The notes beneath the pieces are model-generated. The model did no database searches. It had not been told where the DNA came from and was given only the letters and a program-made list of their open reading frames with translations. A stretch of DNA of 64,000 nt from Candidatus Geothrix odensensis (GTDB lineage: Bacteria; Acidobacteriota; Holophagae; Holophagales; Holophagaceae): NCBI GenBank assembly GCA_016714685.1, contig JADKCH010000001.1, forward strand, positions 682,001 through 746,000, given 5' to 3'. This document shows, in pieces, positions 54,365 through 63,347 of this stretch (its first letter is position 1; each line of letters opens with the position of its first letter). Made by a program: the position numbers and the translations under genes.

Positions 54365-55278
54365 ATCGAGAGCCGATCCAGCCGTTCCGGCCGGTCCCGC
54401 CAGCCCTCGTCCACCTTCACGAAGAGCTCCAGGCGCACGGGGCGCTGGAGCAGCTTCCTCAGCTCGCGCTGGGCGCTCTGGCGGATGTCCTTGATCATCT
54501 CGCCGCCGCTGCCCAGCAGGATCTTGCGGTGGCCATCGCGATCCACGAGGATCTGGGCCGCAATGAGGACACCCTCCGGGCCGAGATCTTCTGGATATTC
54601 CTCGTGCCCCGGCTCCAGCCACTGCTCGATGAGCACCGCCACGCCGTGGGGGACTTCCTCCCGGGTCTTGCGGAGCACCTTCTCCCGGATGAATTCGGAA
54701 GCCAGGGACCGCTCGGTCTGGTCCGTGAAGACCTCCTCGTCATGGAGCCAGCCGGGCTGGGCCGCATCCCGCTCCAGGATCGTCCAGAGGGGATCCAGGT
54801 TCAGGCCCATCTTGGCGCCGATGGGGACGATCTCCTTGAAGGGGAGCAGGTCCTTGTAGGTGGCGATCTTCTCGAGGAGCCGCCCCTTCGACAGCAGGTC
54901 GATCTTGTTGAGCAGGAGGTAGGTGGGCCGGCCCAGCTTGCGCAGGCGCTTGGCCAGGGCGTGTTCCCCCGTACCCAGGTAGTCGTCCGCATCCACCACC
55001 CACAACAGCAGGTCGGCCTCTTCGAGCGCCTGCTCCACGTGGGCCATCATGCGTTCGTTGAGGGCGTGCTTGGGCAGGTGGATGCCGGGCGTGTCCAGGA
55101 AGGCCAGCTGCACATCGCCGCGATCCACGACGCCCAGGACCCGGGTCCGGGTGGTCTGGGGGATCTGGCTGGTGGCCGCCAGCTTCTGGCCCAGGAGGGC
55201 GTTCAGCAGGGTGGACTTGCCGGCGTTGGGGAGGCCGATGATGGCGAGGGTCGCGTGGCGGCGCGTGGGCTCAGCCAC
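54361..55278 (-). CDS. era: GTPase Era
   Basis: A 305-residue GTPase that binds the 3' end of 16S rRNA during 30S assembly. The G1 motif is GLPNAGKS (15-22), G2 lies in SQIPQTTRTR, G3 is DTPGIH and G4 is NKID. The C-terminal KH domain includes ILVDRDGHRKILLGSGGEMIKDI. The start overlaps the lpxA stop by eight bases, so it is in the fabZ-lpxA-era unit. Confidence 0.96.
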   Translation of the reverse strand: MAEPTRRHATLAIIGLPNAGKSTLLNALLGQKLAATSQIPQTTRTRVLGVVDRGDVQLAFLDTPGIHLPKHALNERMMAHVEQALEEADLLLWVVDADDYLGTGEHALAKRLRKLGRPTYLLLNKIDLLSKGRLLEKIATYKDLLPFKEIVPIGAKMGLNLDPLWTILERDAAQPGWLHDEEVFTDQTERSLASEFIREKVLRKTREEVPHGVAVLIEQWLEPGHEEYPEDLGPEGVLIAAQILVDRDGHRKILLGSGGEMIKDIRQSAQRELRKLLQRPVRLELFVKVDEGWRDRPERLDRLSI

Positions 55279-56056
55279 GGTGCACGCCCCGCTTGGCCTC
55301 GCGGATGAAGGTCAGCAGGTAGGCGACCTCGGCGATGTGCCCCACTTCCTTCTCGGTCTGGGCCATGGCCTCCTCCCGCAGGAGCCCCGAGTGGAAGAGC
55401 AGGCGGTGGGCCCTCTTCAGGCCCTCGACCACCTCGACGGGGAAGCCCTTCCGCTGCAGGCCGATGGTGTTCACGCCGTAGCTCTTGGTGTCCCGGGCGC
55501 CGGCCGTCTTCATGAAGGGCAGCACGTCCTGGGTGGCCACGGTGAAGCCGCCCATGAAGGCATGGTGGCCCACCCGGCAGAACTGGTGCACCGCAGAGAA
55601 GGCGCCGATGTTGCAGCCGTCGCCGACCTCGACGTGTCCCGCCAGCGTGGCGCAGTTGGCGAAGATGTTCTTGCTGCCCACATGGCAGTCGTGGGCAACA
55701 TGCGAGCCCGTCATCAAGAAATTGTCATCCGCCAGGGTGGTCAGCCCGCCACCCCCTTCGGTGCCCCGGTGGAGGGTGCAGCCCTCGCGGATCACGTTGC
55801 GGTGGCCCACCTGCAGGCGCGTGGGGGCGCCCTTGAACTTCAGGTCCTGGGGGCCCATGCCCAGCGTGGCGTGGGGGTAGATGTCATTGTCCTCGCCGAG
55901 CTCGGTATGGGGGCCGATGACGACGTGGCTGCGCAGCAGGGTGCGGGGGCCGATGATGGCGTTGCCCTCGATGACGCAGAAGGGGCCCACGACCACACCT
56001 TCGCCCAGCCGGGCTTCCGGGCTCACCACGCTGCTCGGATGGATCTGTGCGCTCAT
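55271..56056 (-). CDS. lpxA: UDP-N-acetylglucosamine acyltransferase
   Basis: First enzyme of lipid A synthesis, acylating UDP-GlcNAc from acyl-ACP. The 261 residues form a left-handed beta helix with hexapeptide repeats (IHPSSVVSPEARLGEGVVVGPF onwards). The catalytic region is FLMTGSHVAHDCHVG, corresponding to the known active-site His. GPQDLKFKG is the uridine-binding loop. It follows fabZ with an ATGA overlap, the classical order, and marks a lipid A-containing outer membrane. Confidence 0.95.
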   Translation of the reverse strand: MSAQIHPSSVVSPEARLGEGVVVGPFCVIEGNAIIGPRTLLRSHVVIGPHTELGEDNDIYPHATLGMGPQDLKFKGAPTRLQVGHRNVIREGCTLHRGTEGGGGLTTLADDNFLMTGSHVAHDCHVGSKNIFANCATLAGHVEVGDGCNIGAFSAVHQFCRVGHHAFMGGFTVATQDVLPFMKTAGARDTKSYGVNTIGLQRKGFPVEVVEGLKRAHRLLFHSGLLREEAMAQTEKEVGHIAEVAYLLTFIREAKRGVHRG

Positions 56057-56523
56057 TGTCCCTCTCCCTCCGCCAAGTCCATCAGCATGGACATGAATTC
56101 CGCCTCGGCGACCTTCTGGCCGTCCACGAATGCCTCGCCCCGCATTTTGCAGATGCGGCCCTTGAACTGGATGACCTTCACTTCCATGACCAGCTGGTCG
56201 CCGGGCAGGACCGGCTTGCGGAACCTCACACCATCGATGCCCATGAAGTAGATCACCTTCCGGGCCCGGTCCTCGAACTCCCGCATCAGCAGGCAGCCCC
56301 CAGTCTGGGCCATGGCCTCCACGATGTAGACGCCCGGGAACACCGGCCGGCTGGGGAAGTGCCCCTGGAAGACCGCCTCGTTGAAGCTGACGTTCTTCAG
56401 GCCCCGGATCCATTCCTTGGGCTCGAAGTCCAGGATGCGGTCCACCAGGAGGATCGGATAGCGGTGGGGCAGCAGGTCCATGATCCCCTGCAGATCGATC
56501 GTGCGTGGTTCGCGTTCAGACAT
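56053..56523 (-). CDS. fabZ: 3-hydroxyacyl-ACP dehydratase FabZ
   Basis: A 156-residue hot-dog fold dehydratase of fatty acid elongation. The catalytic His and Glu lie in GHFPSRPVFPGVYIVEAMAQ, and LPHRYPILLVDRI is the family N-terminus. I take the ATG at 56523, five bases after GGAG; a GTG six bases upstream is less likely. It heads the fabZ-lpxA-era unit. Confidence 0.95.
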   Translation of the reverse strand: MSEREPRTIDLQGIMDLLPHRYPILLVDRILDFEPKEWIRGLKNVSFNEAVFQGHFPSRPVFPGVYIVEAMAQTGGCLLMREFEDRARKVIYFMGIDGVRFRKPVLPGDQLVMEVKVIQFKGRICKMRGEAFVDGQKVAEAEFMSMLMDLAEGEGQ

Positions 56524-56572
56524 GGACACTCCAATCCTCTAGCCTACCGCCTCCGGGCCCTGGCCTCCACCC

Positions 56573-58285
56573 TCAGCCCTTGGGCACAGTCCGTTCAAAC
56601 ACTTTGGCCTGGATGAACAGGTCCAGCAGGGGTCGGTCCAGGGCCCCCTCACAGGCCTCCTCGTCCAGGATGGCCAGGCTGCGCTCCAGGGGCACAGCGC
56701 CCTTGTAGGGCCGGTCCCGGGCGGTCAGGGCATCGAACACGTCGGCGATGGCCATGGCGCGGCTCTGGACCGGAATCCCGGTAGCTCCGAGCTGGCGGGG
56801 ATAGCCCCGGCCGCTCAAGCGCTCGTGGTGGGCATAGGCGATCTCAGGCACGCCTGCTAAGTCCTTTGTCCAGGGGATGCGCTCCAGGAAGCGGAACGTG
56901 TGGGTGACGTGGCTCTCGATCTCGAGCCGCTCGGCCTCCGACAGGCTGCCCCGGCGGATCCGCAGGCTGGCCATGGACTCCGGTTCGACCACCTCCCGCC
57001 GCTCGCCGCTCCAGTGGGTGAAGGTGAGGGTCTCCAGCAGGCCCAGCCCCGTGGCCACTTCCTGGGCCATGACCGTGGGTTCATTGCTCTGCCGGATGAG
57101 GTGCATGAGTCGCTCAGTCTCGATCTGGCGGTCAAGGATGGCCTGCTCCCAGCGAGAGGCCTCGAAAGGATTGCCGCTGCGCCAGGCCTGTGACAGCAAA
57201 TCCAGGGCCTCTTCCAGCTCCCGCTGCCGAAGGCGCTGGAGGATGATCTCCAGCTGGCTGGGATCAAGCTTCTTGGCCTTCACCAGGACCTGCTCGCGGA
57301 CCCCGACCTTGCCGAAATCGTGGAGCAGGCTGGCGTACCGGATCTCCCGGAGCTGGCGGTCCGTGAACAGCAGGTCGCCATAGATCCCGTTGGGCGTGGC
57401 GTTGACGGCCTCGGCCAGCCCCACGGTCAGGTTCGCCACCCGGCCGGAATGGCCGCTGGTGACGGGATCCCGGGCCTCGATGGCCGTCACCGAAGCCGCC
57501 ACGAAGCCCTCGAAGAGCTGCTCGATCTCCAGGCGGAGCTGGGCGTTCTTCACGGCCACGGCGGCCTGGCCGGCCAGGCTCTGGGCCAGGTTCTGGTCTC
57601 CGGAGGAGAAGGTTCCAGCGCCCCCGGAATCATCATCCAGGCGGTTCAGCAGCTGGAGGATGCCCAGCACCTGGCCCTCGGTATCCAGCATGGGCACCAC
57701 CAGCACGGAGGAGGTACGGTAGCCCGCCTGCCGGTCGAAACTGTCGTTGAACCGGTAGGGGGCGGTTTCAGGTATCTGGTAGACGTCCTGGATGTTGAGG
57801 CTCTCGCGGGTCAGGGCCACGAAGCCCGCCAGGGTCCGGTCTGAGACAGGCATGACGATGCGGTGGAAGGGCAGCTTCACTCTGGCGTTCTGGGTGTGGG
57901 CGAAGAGCAGCTCCCGCCGCTCCCCTTCGCCCGACAGGAGGTAGATGGAGCCGGCCTCGGCCTTGAGCAGCTCCCGGGCCTTGGTGAGGATCAGGTCCAG
58001 CAGCCGGTCCAGGTTCTGCTCGGACACCAGGGCCCGGCCCACCTCATGGAGCCGCTCCATGGACTGCCGGTCCTGGGCCCGCTCCCAGCCGGCCTTCATG
58101 AGGGCCAGGGCCGCCTCGGCCCCGGGCCAGGTCCCGCAGCCGGCGAACTGGCCCTCCCCGGCCAGGCCCAGCACCACGTCCGCCGGGGCCCCATCCACGA
58201 AGACCAGGGCCCTGCGCATCTCCCCGGCAACGCGATCCAGGAGGGTGTTACGGTGCTCTGGGGGGAGGGCGACGGTGAAGCGCAA
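56573..58285 (-). CDS. GAF and HD-GYP domain phosphodiesterase
   Basis: A cytosolic regulator with a GAF domain (about 80-255) and an HD-GYP domain, likely a cyclic-di-GMP phosphodiesterase. The HD pair is at 322-323 (LLHDFGKVGV), HH at 486-487 and GYP at 494-496 (GRGYP). About 100 extra residues (about 345-445) lie between the HD motif and the SHVTHTFRFLERI segment. The start is unsure: a TTG at 58285 gives 570 residues, while a TTG at 58369 gives 598 and overlaps the divergent gene. It sits 49 bases before fabZ. Confidence 0.85.
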   Translation of the reverse strand: MRFTVALPPEHRNTLLDRVAGEMRRALVFVDGAPADVVLGLAGEGQFAGCGTWPGAEAALALMKAGWERAQDRQSMERLHEVGRALVSEQNLDRLLDLILTKARELLKAEAGSIYLLSGEGERRELLFAHTQNARVKLPFHRIVMPVSDRTLAGFVALTRESLNIQDVYQIPETAPYRFNDSFDRQAGYRTSSVLVVPMLDTEGQVLGILQLLNRLDDDSGGAGTFSSGDQNLAQSLAGQAAVAVKNAQLRLEIEQLFEGFVAASVTAIEARDPVTSGHSGRVANLTVGLAEAVNATPNGIYGDLLFTDRQLREIRYASLLHDFGKVGVREQVLVKAKKLDPSQLEIILQRLRQRELEEALDLLSQAWRSGNPFEASRWEQAILDRQIETERLMHLIRQSNEPTVMAQEVATGLGLLETLTFTHWSGERREVVEPESMASLRIRRGSLSEAERLEIESHVTHTFRFLERIPWTKDLAGVPEIAYAHHERLSGRGYPRQLGATGIPVQSRAMAIADVFDALTARDRPYKGAVPLERSLAILDEEACEGALDRPLLDLFIQAKVFERTVPKG

Positions 58286-58334
58286 GGCGGAAACAGGCTC
58301 CAGAAAAGTCAATGCAGGCTCTGGGACGAAGAAG

Positions 58335-59561
58335 GTGCCGCCAGCATATCGGAATTCCCCTTCGCGCAAGGAAGCCTGGCGGGGCCCCATCGAGCGGCTG
58401 GCCTGGGGCGGCATGGGGGTGGGCCACGCCGAGGATGGCCGCCTGCTGCTCCTGGAGGCGCCCCTGGCCCTCTTCCCCGGGGAGGTGGTCGAGGCCGAGG
58501 TCATCTGGAAGGTCCGGCACGGCGAAGGCCGCATCACCCATTGGGTCGCCCGGGACCCCCGCCGGACTCAGGCCGCCTGCCCCGTGGCGGAGTCCTGCGG
58601 CGGCTGCGAACTGTGGGAGGCCGGCCGGCACACCTCCGACCTGAAGCGCCAGATGGTCGCCGACCTGCTGCGCCGCCAGGTGGGGGAGGCCGTGCCCTGG
58701 AGCTGGCACCCGGCCCCGGACTCGGCCCGCCGCCATCGCATCCAGCTGCACTGGGATGGGGCGGAGCTGGGCTATTTCAAGCGGCACAGCCACGCCCTGG
58801 TCCCGGTCACGGAATGCGCCGCCGCGGCCGAGCCCCTGTCGAACGCTATTCCGCGGCTGCTGGCCGCGCTGGATGGCCGCGCCCTGCCGGCTCGTCCCGG
58901 CCGCTGGGAGCTTTCCACGGGATCCCCCGCCAGCACCGTGTGGGCCACCGACGAGCGGGGACGCACCTGGATCCTGGAGCCGGATGGCTGGCACCGCAAC
59001 GCCGAGCCCATCCGCCACCGCCTGGGTGACGCCATCCTGCAGCACGAGCCCGGCGCCTTCTTCCAGGTGAGCCCGCCCTGGGCCGCGGAGGCCTTCGGTG
59101 GCCTCCTGCAGTCCTGGGACGTGAAGGGACATACGCTGTACGACCTCTACGGCGGGGTCGGCCTCTTCTCGGCCCTGCTGGGCGCCCGCTTCAGCCACCG
59201 CGTTCTGGTCGAATCGGGGGAAACGGCCGTGGCCTGGGCCCGGCGCAACCTGGAGGCCGCGGGGCTTCCCGCCGAATGCCTCGTGGCGGATGTGGCGGCC
59301 TGGGTGCCCGAAGGGCTGGGCGTTGCAGAGGACGTGATCCTGCTGGATCCGCCCCGGGCAGGTCTCGATGCAGCCCTCTGCGACCGCCTCGCCACCGCAG
59401 GCGCCGGCACCCTGGTGCTGGTGGGCTGCGATGGCGCGGCCTTCTGCCGCGACGTGAAGCGCCTGTCCGGCGCCTGGAGTCTCGACCAGCTGGCCGTGCT
59501 CGACCTCTTCCCTCTCACCAGCCTCGTGGAATGCGTGGCCCTGCTGACGAAGCGCCCATGA
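58335..59561 (+). CDS. TrmA/RumA-family RNA m5U methyltransferase
   Basis: A 408-residue SAM-dependent methyltransferase for 5-methyluridine in RNA. An N-terminal block IERLAWGGMGVGHAEDGR recalls the family start. A Cys-rich segment (CPVAESCGGCELW) matches the [4Fe-4S] ligands. The methyltransferase domain has LYDLYGGVGLFS, ILLDPPRAG, catalytic-Cys region VGCDGAAFC and the VECVALL Glu at the end. The start is a GTG at 58335 by context; no ATG fits before IERLAWGG. Target (rRNA or tRNA) is unclear. Confidence 0.85.
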   Translation: MPPAYRNSPSRKEAWRGPIERLAWGGMGVGHAEDGRLLLLEAPLALFPGEVVEAEVIWKVRHGEGRITHWVARDPRRTQAACPVAESCGGCELWEAGRHTSDLKRQMVADLLRRQVGEAVPWSWHPAPDSARRHRIQLHWDGAELGYFKRHSHALVPVTECAAAAEPLSNAIPRLLAALDGRALPARPGRWELSTGSPASTVWATDERGRTWILEPDGWHRNAEPIRHRLGDAILQHEPGAFFQVSPPWAAEAFGGLLQSWDVKGHTLYDLYGGVGLFSALLGARFSHRVLVESGETAVAWARRNLEAAGLPAECLVADVAAWVPEGLGVAEDVILLDPPRAGLDAALCDRLATAGAGTLVLVGCDGAAFCRDVKRLSGAWSLDQLAVLDLFPLTSLVECVALLTKRP

Positions 59562-59917
59562 CGGCGCTGGGACGCCACCTGCTGGTGGAGTTCACAGGCT
59601 GCGACTCCGCCGCGCTGGCGGACCTGGCCGGCGTGACCACGGCGATGCTGGAGGCGGCCCGGGCCTCGGGTGCCACCATCGTCACCCACAGCTTCCACCA
59701 CTTCAGCCCCCACGGCGTCAGCGGCGCCGTGATCATCGCGGAGAGCCACCTGGCCATCCACACCTGGCCCGAGCACCGCTTCGCCGCCGTGGACTACTTC
59801 TCCTGCGGGGCCGTGAACGCGGGGGCGGCCATGCAGGTCCTGGAGGCGGCCTTCGGCGCCACCGCCACAGAGGCCCTGAGTCTCACCCGGGGGCCCCTGG
59901 GCCGCACGGACGAATGA
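59558..59917 (+). CDS. speD: S-adenosylmethionine decarboxylase proenzyme
   Basis: Makes decarboxylated SAM for spermidine synthesis. The 119 residues match the small bacterial/archaeal class. The self-cleavage site is ESHLAIHTWPE, with Ser63 becoming the pyruvoyl group; His68 and Cys83 fit the processing and catalytic residues. The ATG overlaps the stop of the methyltransferase gene, and the stop overlaps the next gene. speE is not in the window. Confidence 0.93.
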   Translation: MTALGRHLLVEFTGCDSAALADLAGVTTAMLEAARASGATIVTHSFHHFSPHGVSGAVIIAESHLAIHTWPEHRFAAVDYFSCGAVNAGAAMQVLEAAFGATATEALSLTRGPLGRTDE

Positions 59918-60300
59918 GCCTGCCCCGGTCCTGGCTCCGCCCCCTGTTCATCGCGGGGGGCCTGCTCTGCCTGGGCCTGGCGGTGCTGGGCCTCTTCCTG
60001 CCCCTGCTGCCGGCCACGCCCTTCCTCCTACTGGCCGCCGCCTGCTTTGCCCGGTCCTCGGAACGGCTGCACACCTGGATGCTGCGGCACCGGCATTTCG
60101 GTCCCCTGCTGCGGGACTGGGAGGCTCATCGGGCCATCCGGCCCTCCGCCAAGCGGACTGCCACGGTGGCCATCCTCGCCAGCGCGGCCCTGACCTATGC
60201 CCTGGCCCGCCTGCCCTGGTCCGGCCGCCTGGCCATGGGCCTCTGCCTGGCCGGCGTCCTGGCCTTCATCTGGACCCGACCGGATGGAGGACGGGACTGA
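59914..60300 (+). CDS. DUF454 (YbaN) membrane protein
   Basis: A 128-residue inner-membrane protein of the DUF454 family, function unknown. Two to three hydrophobic segments occur at about 12-45 and 80-120. The family signature PLLPATPFLLLAAACFARSS and the LRHRHFGPLLRDWE block are clear. The start overlaps speD as ATGA, and its 3' end overlaps the convergent ogt-like gene by 35 bases. Confidence 0.87.
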   Translation: MSLPRSWLRPLFIAGGLLCLGLAVLGLFLPLLPATPFLLLAAACFARSSERLHTWMLRHRHFGPLLRDWEAHRAIRPSAKRTATVAILASAALTYALARLPWSGRLAMGLCLAGVLAFIWTRPDGGRD

Positions 60301-60793
60301 GCGCCCCCTCCAGCGCCAGCAGCCGCTCCTTCATGGCCAGCCCGCCCGCGTAGCCCGTGAGGCTGCCGCTGGCGCCGATCACTCGATGGCAGGGCACCAG
60401 GATGGACACGGGGTTGGCCCCGTTGGCCCGGCCCACGGCGCGGCTGAGGTGCGGATCGCCCAGCTCGGCGGCGAGCTGGCCGTAGCTGCGGGTCTCGCCG
60501 AAGGGAATGCGCTGGAGGCCGGCCCACACCCGCTGCTCGAAGGGGCTCCCATGGAGGCGGAGGGGCACGTCGAAGGCCTTGCGCTGGCCCGCAGCGTAGG
60601 CCTCGAGCTGTTCCCGGAGGCGGCCCACTCCGGTGGCATCCGGCCGGGGCACCGGCCCCAGTCGGGCCAGCTTCCTCAGCAGGGGCATGCGGAATTCATG
60701 GTCTGCGAAGCCCAGGTAGATCACGGCACCGTCCGCGTCGAAGGCCGCCTGCACGGGGCCGAGGGAGGTTTCAATCCGGTGGATGCCGCTCAT
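60266..60793 (-). CDS. Methylated-DNA--protein-cysteine methyltransferase (1)
   Basis: A 175-residue suicide alkyltransferase that removes O6-methylguanine. The acceptor is Cys135 in PCHRVIG, with GRANGANPVSILV before it and RVWAGLQRIPFGETRSYG as the DNA-binding helix. It is coupled to the upstream Ada-AlkA fusion by an ATGA overlap, forming the last gene of the repair cluster. Confidence 0.93.
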   Translation of the reverse strand: MSGIHRIETSLGPVQAAFDADGAVIYLGFADHEFRMPLLRKLARLGPVPRPDATGVGRLREQLEAYAAGQRKAFDVPLRLHGSPFEQRVWAGLQRIPFGETRSYGQLAAELGDPHLSRAVGRANGANPVSILVPCHRVIGASGSLTGYAGGLAMKERLLALEGALSPVLHPVGSR

Positions 60794-62205
60794 GCGGGAG
60801 TTCCTTTCAGGCTGGACCAGAGGTGGAAGGTGGCGAGGCTGCGATGGGGCGCGAAGGGGGCCATGAGCGCCTGGGTCTCTGCACCGCCCGGCCGAGCCTC
60901 GAGCTTGAACCAGCGCTGCAGCGCCAAGGTGAGTCCCGCATCCCCCACGGGCACGCAGTCGCGGAAACCGAAGCCTCGCATCAGCACGTACTGGGCGGTC
61001 CAGGGCCCGCAACCCCGCAGGGCGAGCAGATCCCGGGCCAGGCCCGTGGCGGTGGCACGCCCTTCCAGGAGCAGGCGGCCCAAGGCCACCTCGGCGGCGG
61101 CATGCAGCAGGTACTCGGCCTTGCGGCGGGAGAAGCGCAGGGCCAGGAGGTCCTCGATCTTCAATTCGGCGATCCGGGCCGCATCGGGATGGGCGAAGAG
61201 GCCTCCTTCCACCGGGAGGCCCGCCAGGCGGATCAGATCGCGGCGCAGGGCGTAGGCGAAGGCCAGGTTCACCTGCTGTCCCAGGATCGCCCACACCAGA
61301 GCTTCGAAGGGATCCAGCGTGAGCAGCACGCGCAGTCCCCCACGACCCCATGCAAGTTGTGGATGGGCCGCCTCGAAGGCGGCGGGGTCGCCCTGCCAGC
61401 CCAGCAGGCGGAGGGCCGCGCCGTGGGCCGTGGCCATGGCGGCCGGGCCCGTCGCCCCCTGCAGGGACACGTCCACGGCCTCCTCCCGGAAGGCCAGGCT
61501 GAGCACGGATGGCCGGCCTTCGCAGAGGAAGGCCTTGTGCAGACGGTTCCCCGCCGCGCGCTCGGACACGCTCTGGCCATCACGCCCGTGGAAGGCCAAC
61601 ACATCCTGTACCCGCAGGCCCGCAGGCAAGGACAAGGTGAAGTGGTCCGACCCCAGCATGGTGCGGAAGGCGCCGGGGCTCAGGCCCGTCTGGCGCCGGA
61701 AGGCCTCGTGGAACCCCGAGGCGCTTTCATAGCCGGAATCCATGGCCAGTTCCGTCAGCTCGCCCTGCCCCGCCGCGAGCCGGGCACAGGCCCACTGGAT
61801 CCGGACGCGCTGGAGGAAGGCCGCGGGCTGGAGGTGGACATGGTCACGGAACAGGTCCTTCAGCTTCGTGACGCCCACTCCGGTTGCTTCGGCCAGGGCC
61901 TCCACCTCGGGAAAGGCGGCCGGGTCCTCCGCAGCCTGGGCCAGGGCGGCTTCCAGCCGGGCCAGGTCCGCGTCCTCGCCCCGGTAGAAGGCATCGGGGC
62001 GGCAGCGCTTGCAGGGGCGGAGACCCGCGGCCTGGGCCGCCGGTTCGTCCGGAAAGAACCGCACGTTGATGGCCAGGGGTTTCCGGGCCGGGCAGGAGGG
62101 CAGGCAGTAGATCCCCGTGGTGAGGACGCCCGTCAGGACCCGGCCGTTGAAGGACGCGTCCTTCGCCAGGATCCGTTCGTAGAGGTGCTCATCCGACCAG
62201 CGCAT
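60790..62205 (-). CDS. Ada-type regulator fused to AlkA-type glycosylase
   Basis: A 471-residue fusion. The N-terminal Ada zinc domain has Cys34, 38, 65 and 68, and Cys34 is likely the methyl acceptor. A HTH AraC domain spans about 95-185 (LAMDSGYESASGFHEAFRR part). The C-terminal glycosylase contains the AlkA N-domain and HhH-GPD motif (RGCGPWTAQYVLMRG), with catalytic Asp422 in VGDAG. It could sense alkylation and excise alkylated bases. It is coupled to the downstream methyltransferase. Confidence 0.9.
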   Translation of the reverse strand: MRWSDEHLYERILAKDASFNGRVLTGVLTTGIYCLPSCPARKPLAINVRFFPDEPAAQAAGLRPCKRCRPDAFYRGEDADLARLEAALAQAAEDPAAFPEVEALAEATGVGVTKLKDLFRDHVHLQPAAFLQRVRIQWACARLAAGQGELTELAMDSGYESASGFHEAFRRQTGLSPGAFRTMLGSDHFTLSLPAGLRVQDVLAFHGRDGQSVSERAAGNRLHKAFLCEGRPSVLSLAFREEAVDVSLQGATGPAAMATAHGAALRLLGWQGDPAAFEAAHPQLAWGRGGLRVLLTLDPFEALVWAILGQQVNLAFAYALRRDLIRLAGLPVEGGLFAHPDAARIAELKIEDLLALRFSRRKAEYLLHAAAEVALGRLLLEGRATATGLARDLLALRGCGPWTAQYVLMRGFGFRDCVPVGDAGLTLALQRWFKLEARPGGAETQALMAPFAPHRSLATFHLWSSLKGTPA

Positions 62206-62266
62206 GACTTCATGCTACGGGCTGGCGCGAGGACCGTCCTCCGCTGGGCGGCGCTGGAATTATTCC

Positions 62267-62791
62267 TCAATCCCAAACCAGGGGAAGTCTCGGTTGCGCG
62301 GGGGCCTTCGGCAGCACGCCTTCGAGGCGGAGGAGGAATTCCTTCATGTCCAGGCCGCCCCCGTAGCCCACCAGCGACCCGTCCGAACCGATCACCCGGT
62401 GGCAGGGGATGAGGATGGAGATGGGGTTGGCGCCATTGGCCCGCGCCGCGGCGCGGATGCACTTCTCATCGCCCAGGCGGCGAGCCAGTTCCAGGTACGA
62501 GATCGCCTGGCCGTAGGGGATCTTCAGCAGCTCTTTCCAGACCCGCCGCTGGAAGTCGGTGCCCTCCATGTGGATGGGGATGTTGAAGTCCCGGAGGTTG
62601 CCAGAGAAGTAAGACTCCAGCTGGCGCTTCAGGAAGGGGAGGCATTTCGGAGCCGGATCCGTGGGTTCCTCGGGCGGCACCCCATGAAACCGGATGAGCT
62701 GAAGCAGCTTCCCCTCGTCATCGAAGACGGCCCCCAGGTCCCCGACGGGCGAAGCGATGGAATGGAAGGCACCAGGCATGGAACCAAGCAT
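62267..62791 (-). CDS. Methylated-DNA--protein-cysteine methyltransferase (2)
   Basis: A second 174-residue suicide alkyltransferase with the active Cys130 in PCHRVIG and the DNA-binding helix RVWKELLKIPYGQAISYLEL. The N-terminal part differs from copy 1. The start is not certain; I use the ATG at 62791 because the upstream reading gives a Cys-rich segment unlike the family. It lies between the Ada-AlkA fusion and the third homologue on the same strand. Confidence 0.88.
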   Translation of the reverse strand: MLGSMPGAFHSIASPVGDLGAVFDDEGKLLQLIRFHGVPPEEPTDPAPKCLPFLKRQLESYFSGNLRDFNIPIHMEGTDFQRRVWKELLKIPYGQAISYLELARRLGDEKCIRAAARANGANPISILIPCHRVIGSDGSLVGYGGGLDMKEFLLRLEGVLPKAPAQPRLPLVWD

Positions 62792-62851
62792 GTCAGAATC
62801 GCGGTTTTTTGGGATAAAGAGGCAGGCCCGACAGCAAGTTGAGGGCAAGCA

Positions 62852-63322
62852 TCAGGCCCCGGGCTTCCGCCAGCCCAGCCCGGATTCAAGGTCCCGGAGG
62901 GCCTTGGGCAGAGGGCCCTCGCCCGGCAGGATCACCCGGTGGGCGGGGATCAGGAGCGCGATGGGGTTGCTGGCACAGGCCATCACCACCACCTCCTCGT
63001 CGAGGCCCAGCCAGGCGGCGAAATCCGAGGGCTGCCGGGTCTGACCGTAGGGGATGGTGCGCACCGTGTCCCAGATCCGCAGGTGGGAGGGCCTGCCCTG
63101 GGGATCGAGGGGCACTGTGAAAGTGCGGAGGGTGCCGGCCAGGTAGGCATCGATCTGGCGATCCAGGAACCGCTTGGCTTCCCGCTGCTCCTTCGGCGGG
63201 AGCGGACTGGTCTTGCGAGGGTCGAAGCCTTCCAGCACCAGCTCCAGAAGTCGTCCCCGGCCATCGAAGGTGGCCCGCATGGGCCCCATCGGAGTGTTCA
63301 ACTCGTAGTGCCAGAGGATCAT
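62852..63322 (-). CDS. Alkyltransferase-like protein with Ala in place of Cys
   Basis: A 156-residue member of the methyltransferase fold. The acceptor motif PCHRV is PAHRV, with Ala127, so it cannot accept alkyl groups. Alkyltransferase-like (ATL) proteins with Trp or Ala here bind O6-alkylguanine and hand it to nucleotide excision repair. The DNA-binding region RIWDTVRTIPYGQTR is kept. The ATG at 63322 is 25 bases from mqnA, which runs the other way. It is the first gene of the minus-strand repair cluster. Confidence 0.85.
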   Translation of the reverse strand: MILWHYELNTPMGPMRATFDGRGRLLELVLEGFDPRKTSPLPPKEQREAKRFLDRQIDAYLAGTLRTFTVPLDPQGRPSHLRIWDTVRTIPYGQTRQPSDFAAWLGLDEEVVVMACASNPIALLIPAHRVILPGEGPLPKALRDLESGLGWRKPGA

Positions 63323-63347
63323 GCGTGAATCATCGCATACTGAGGTT

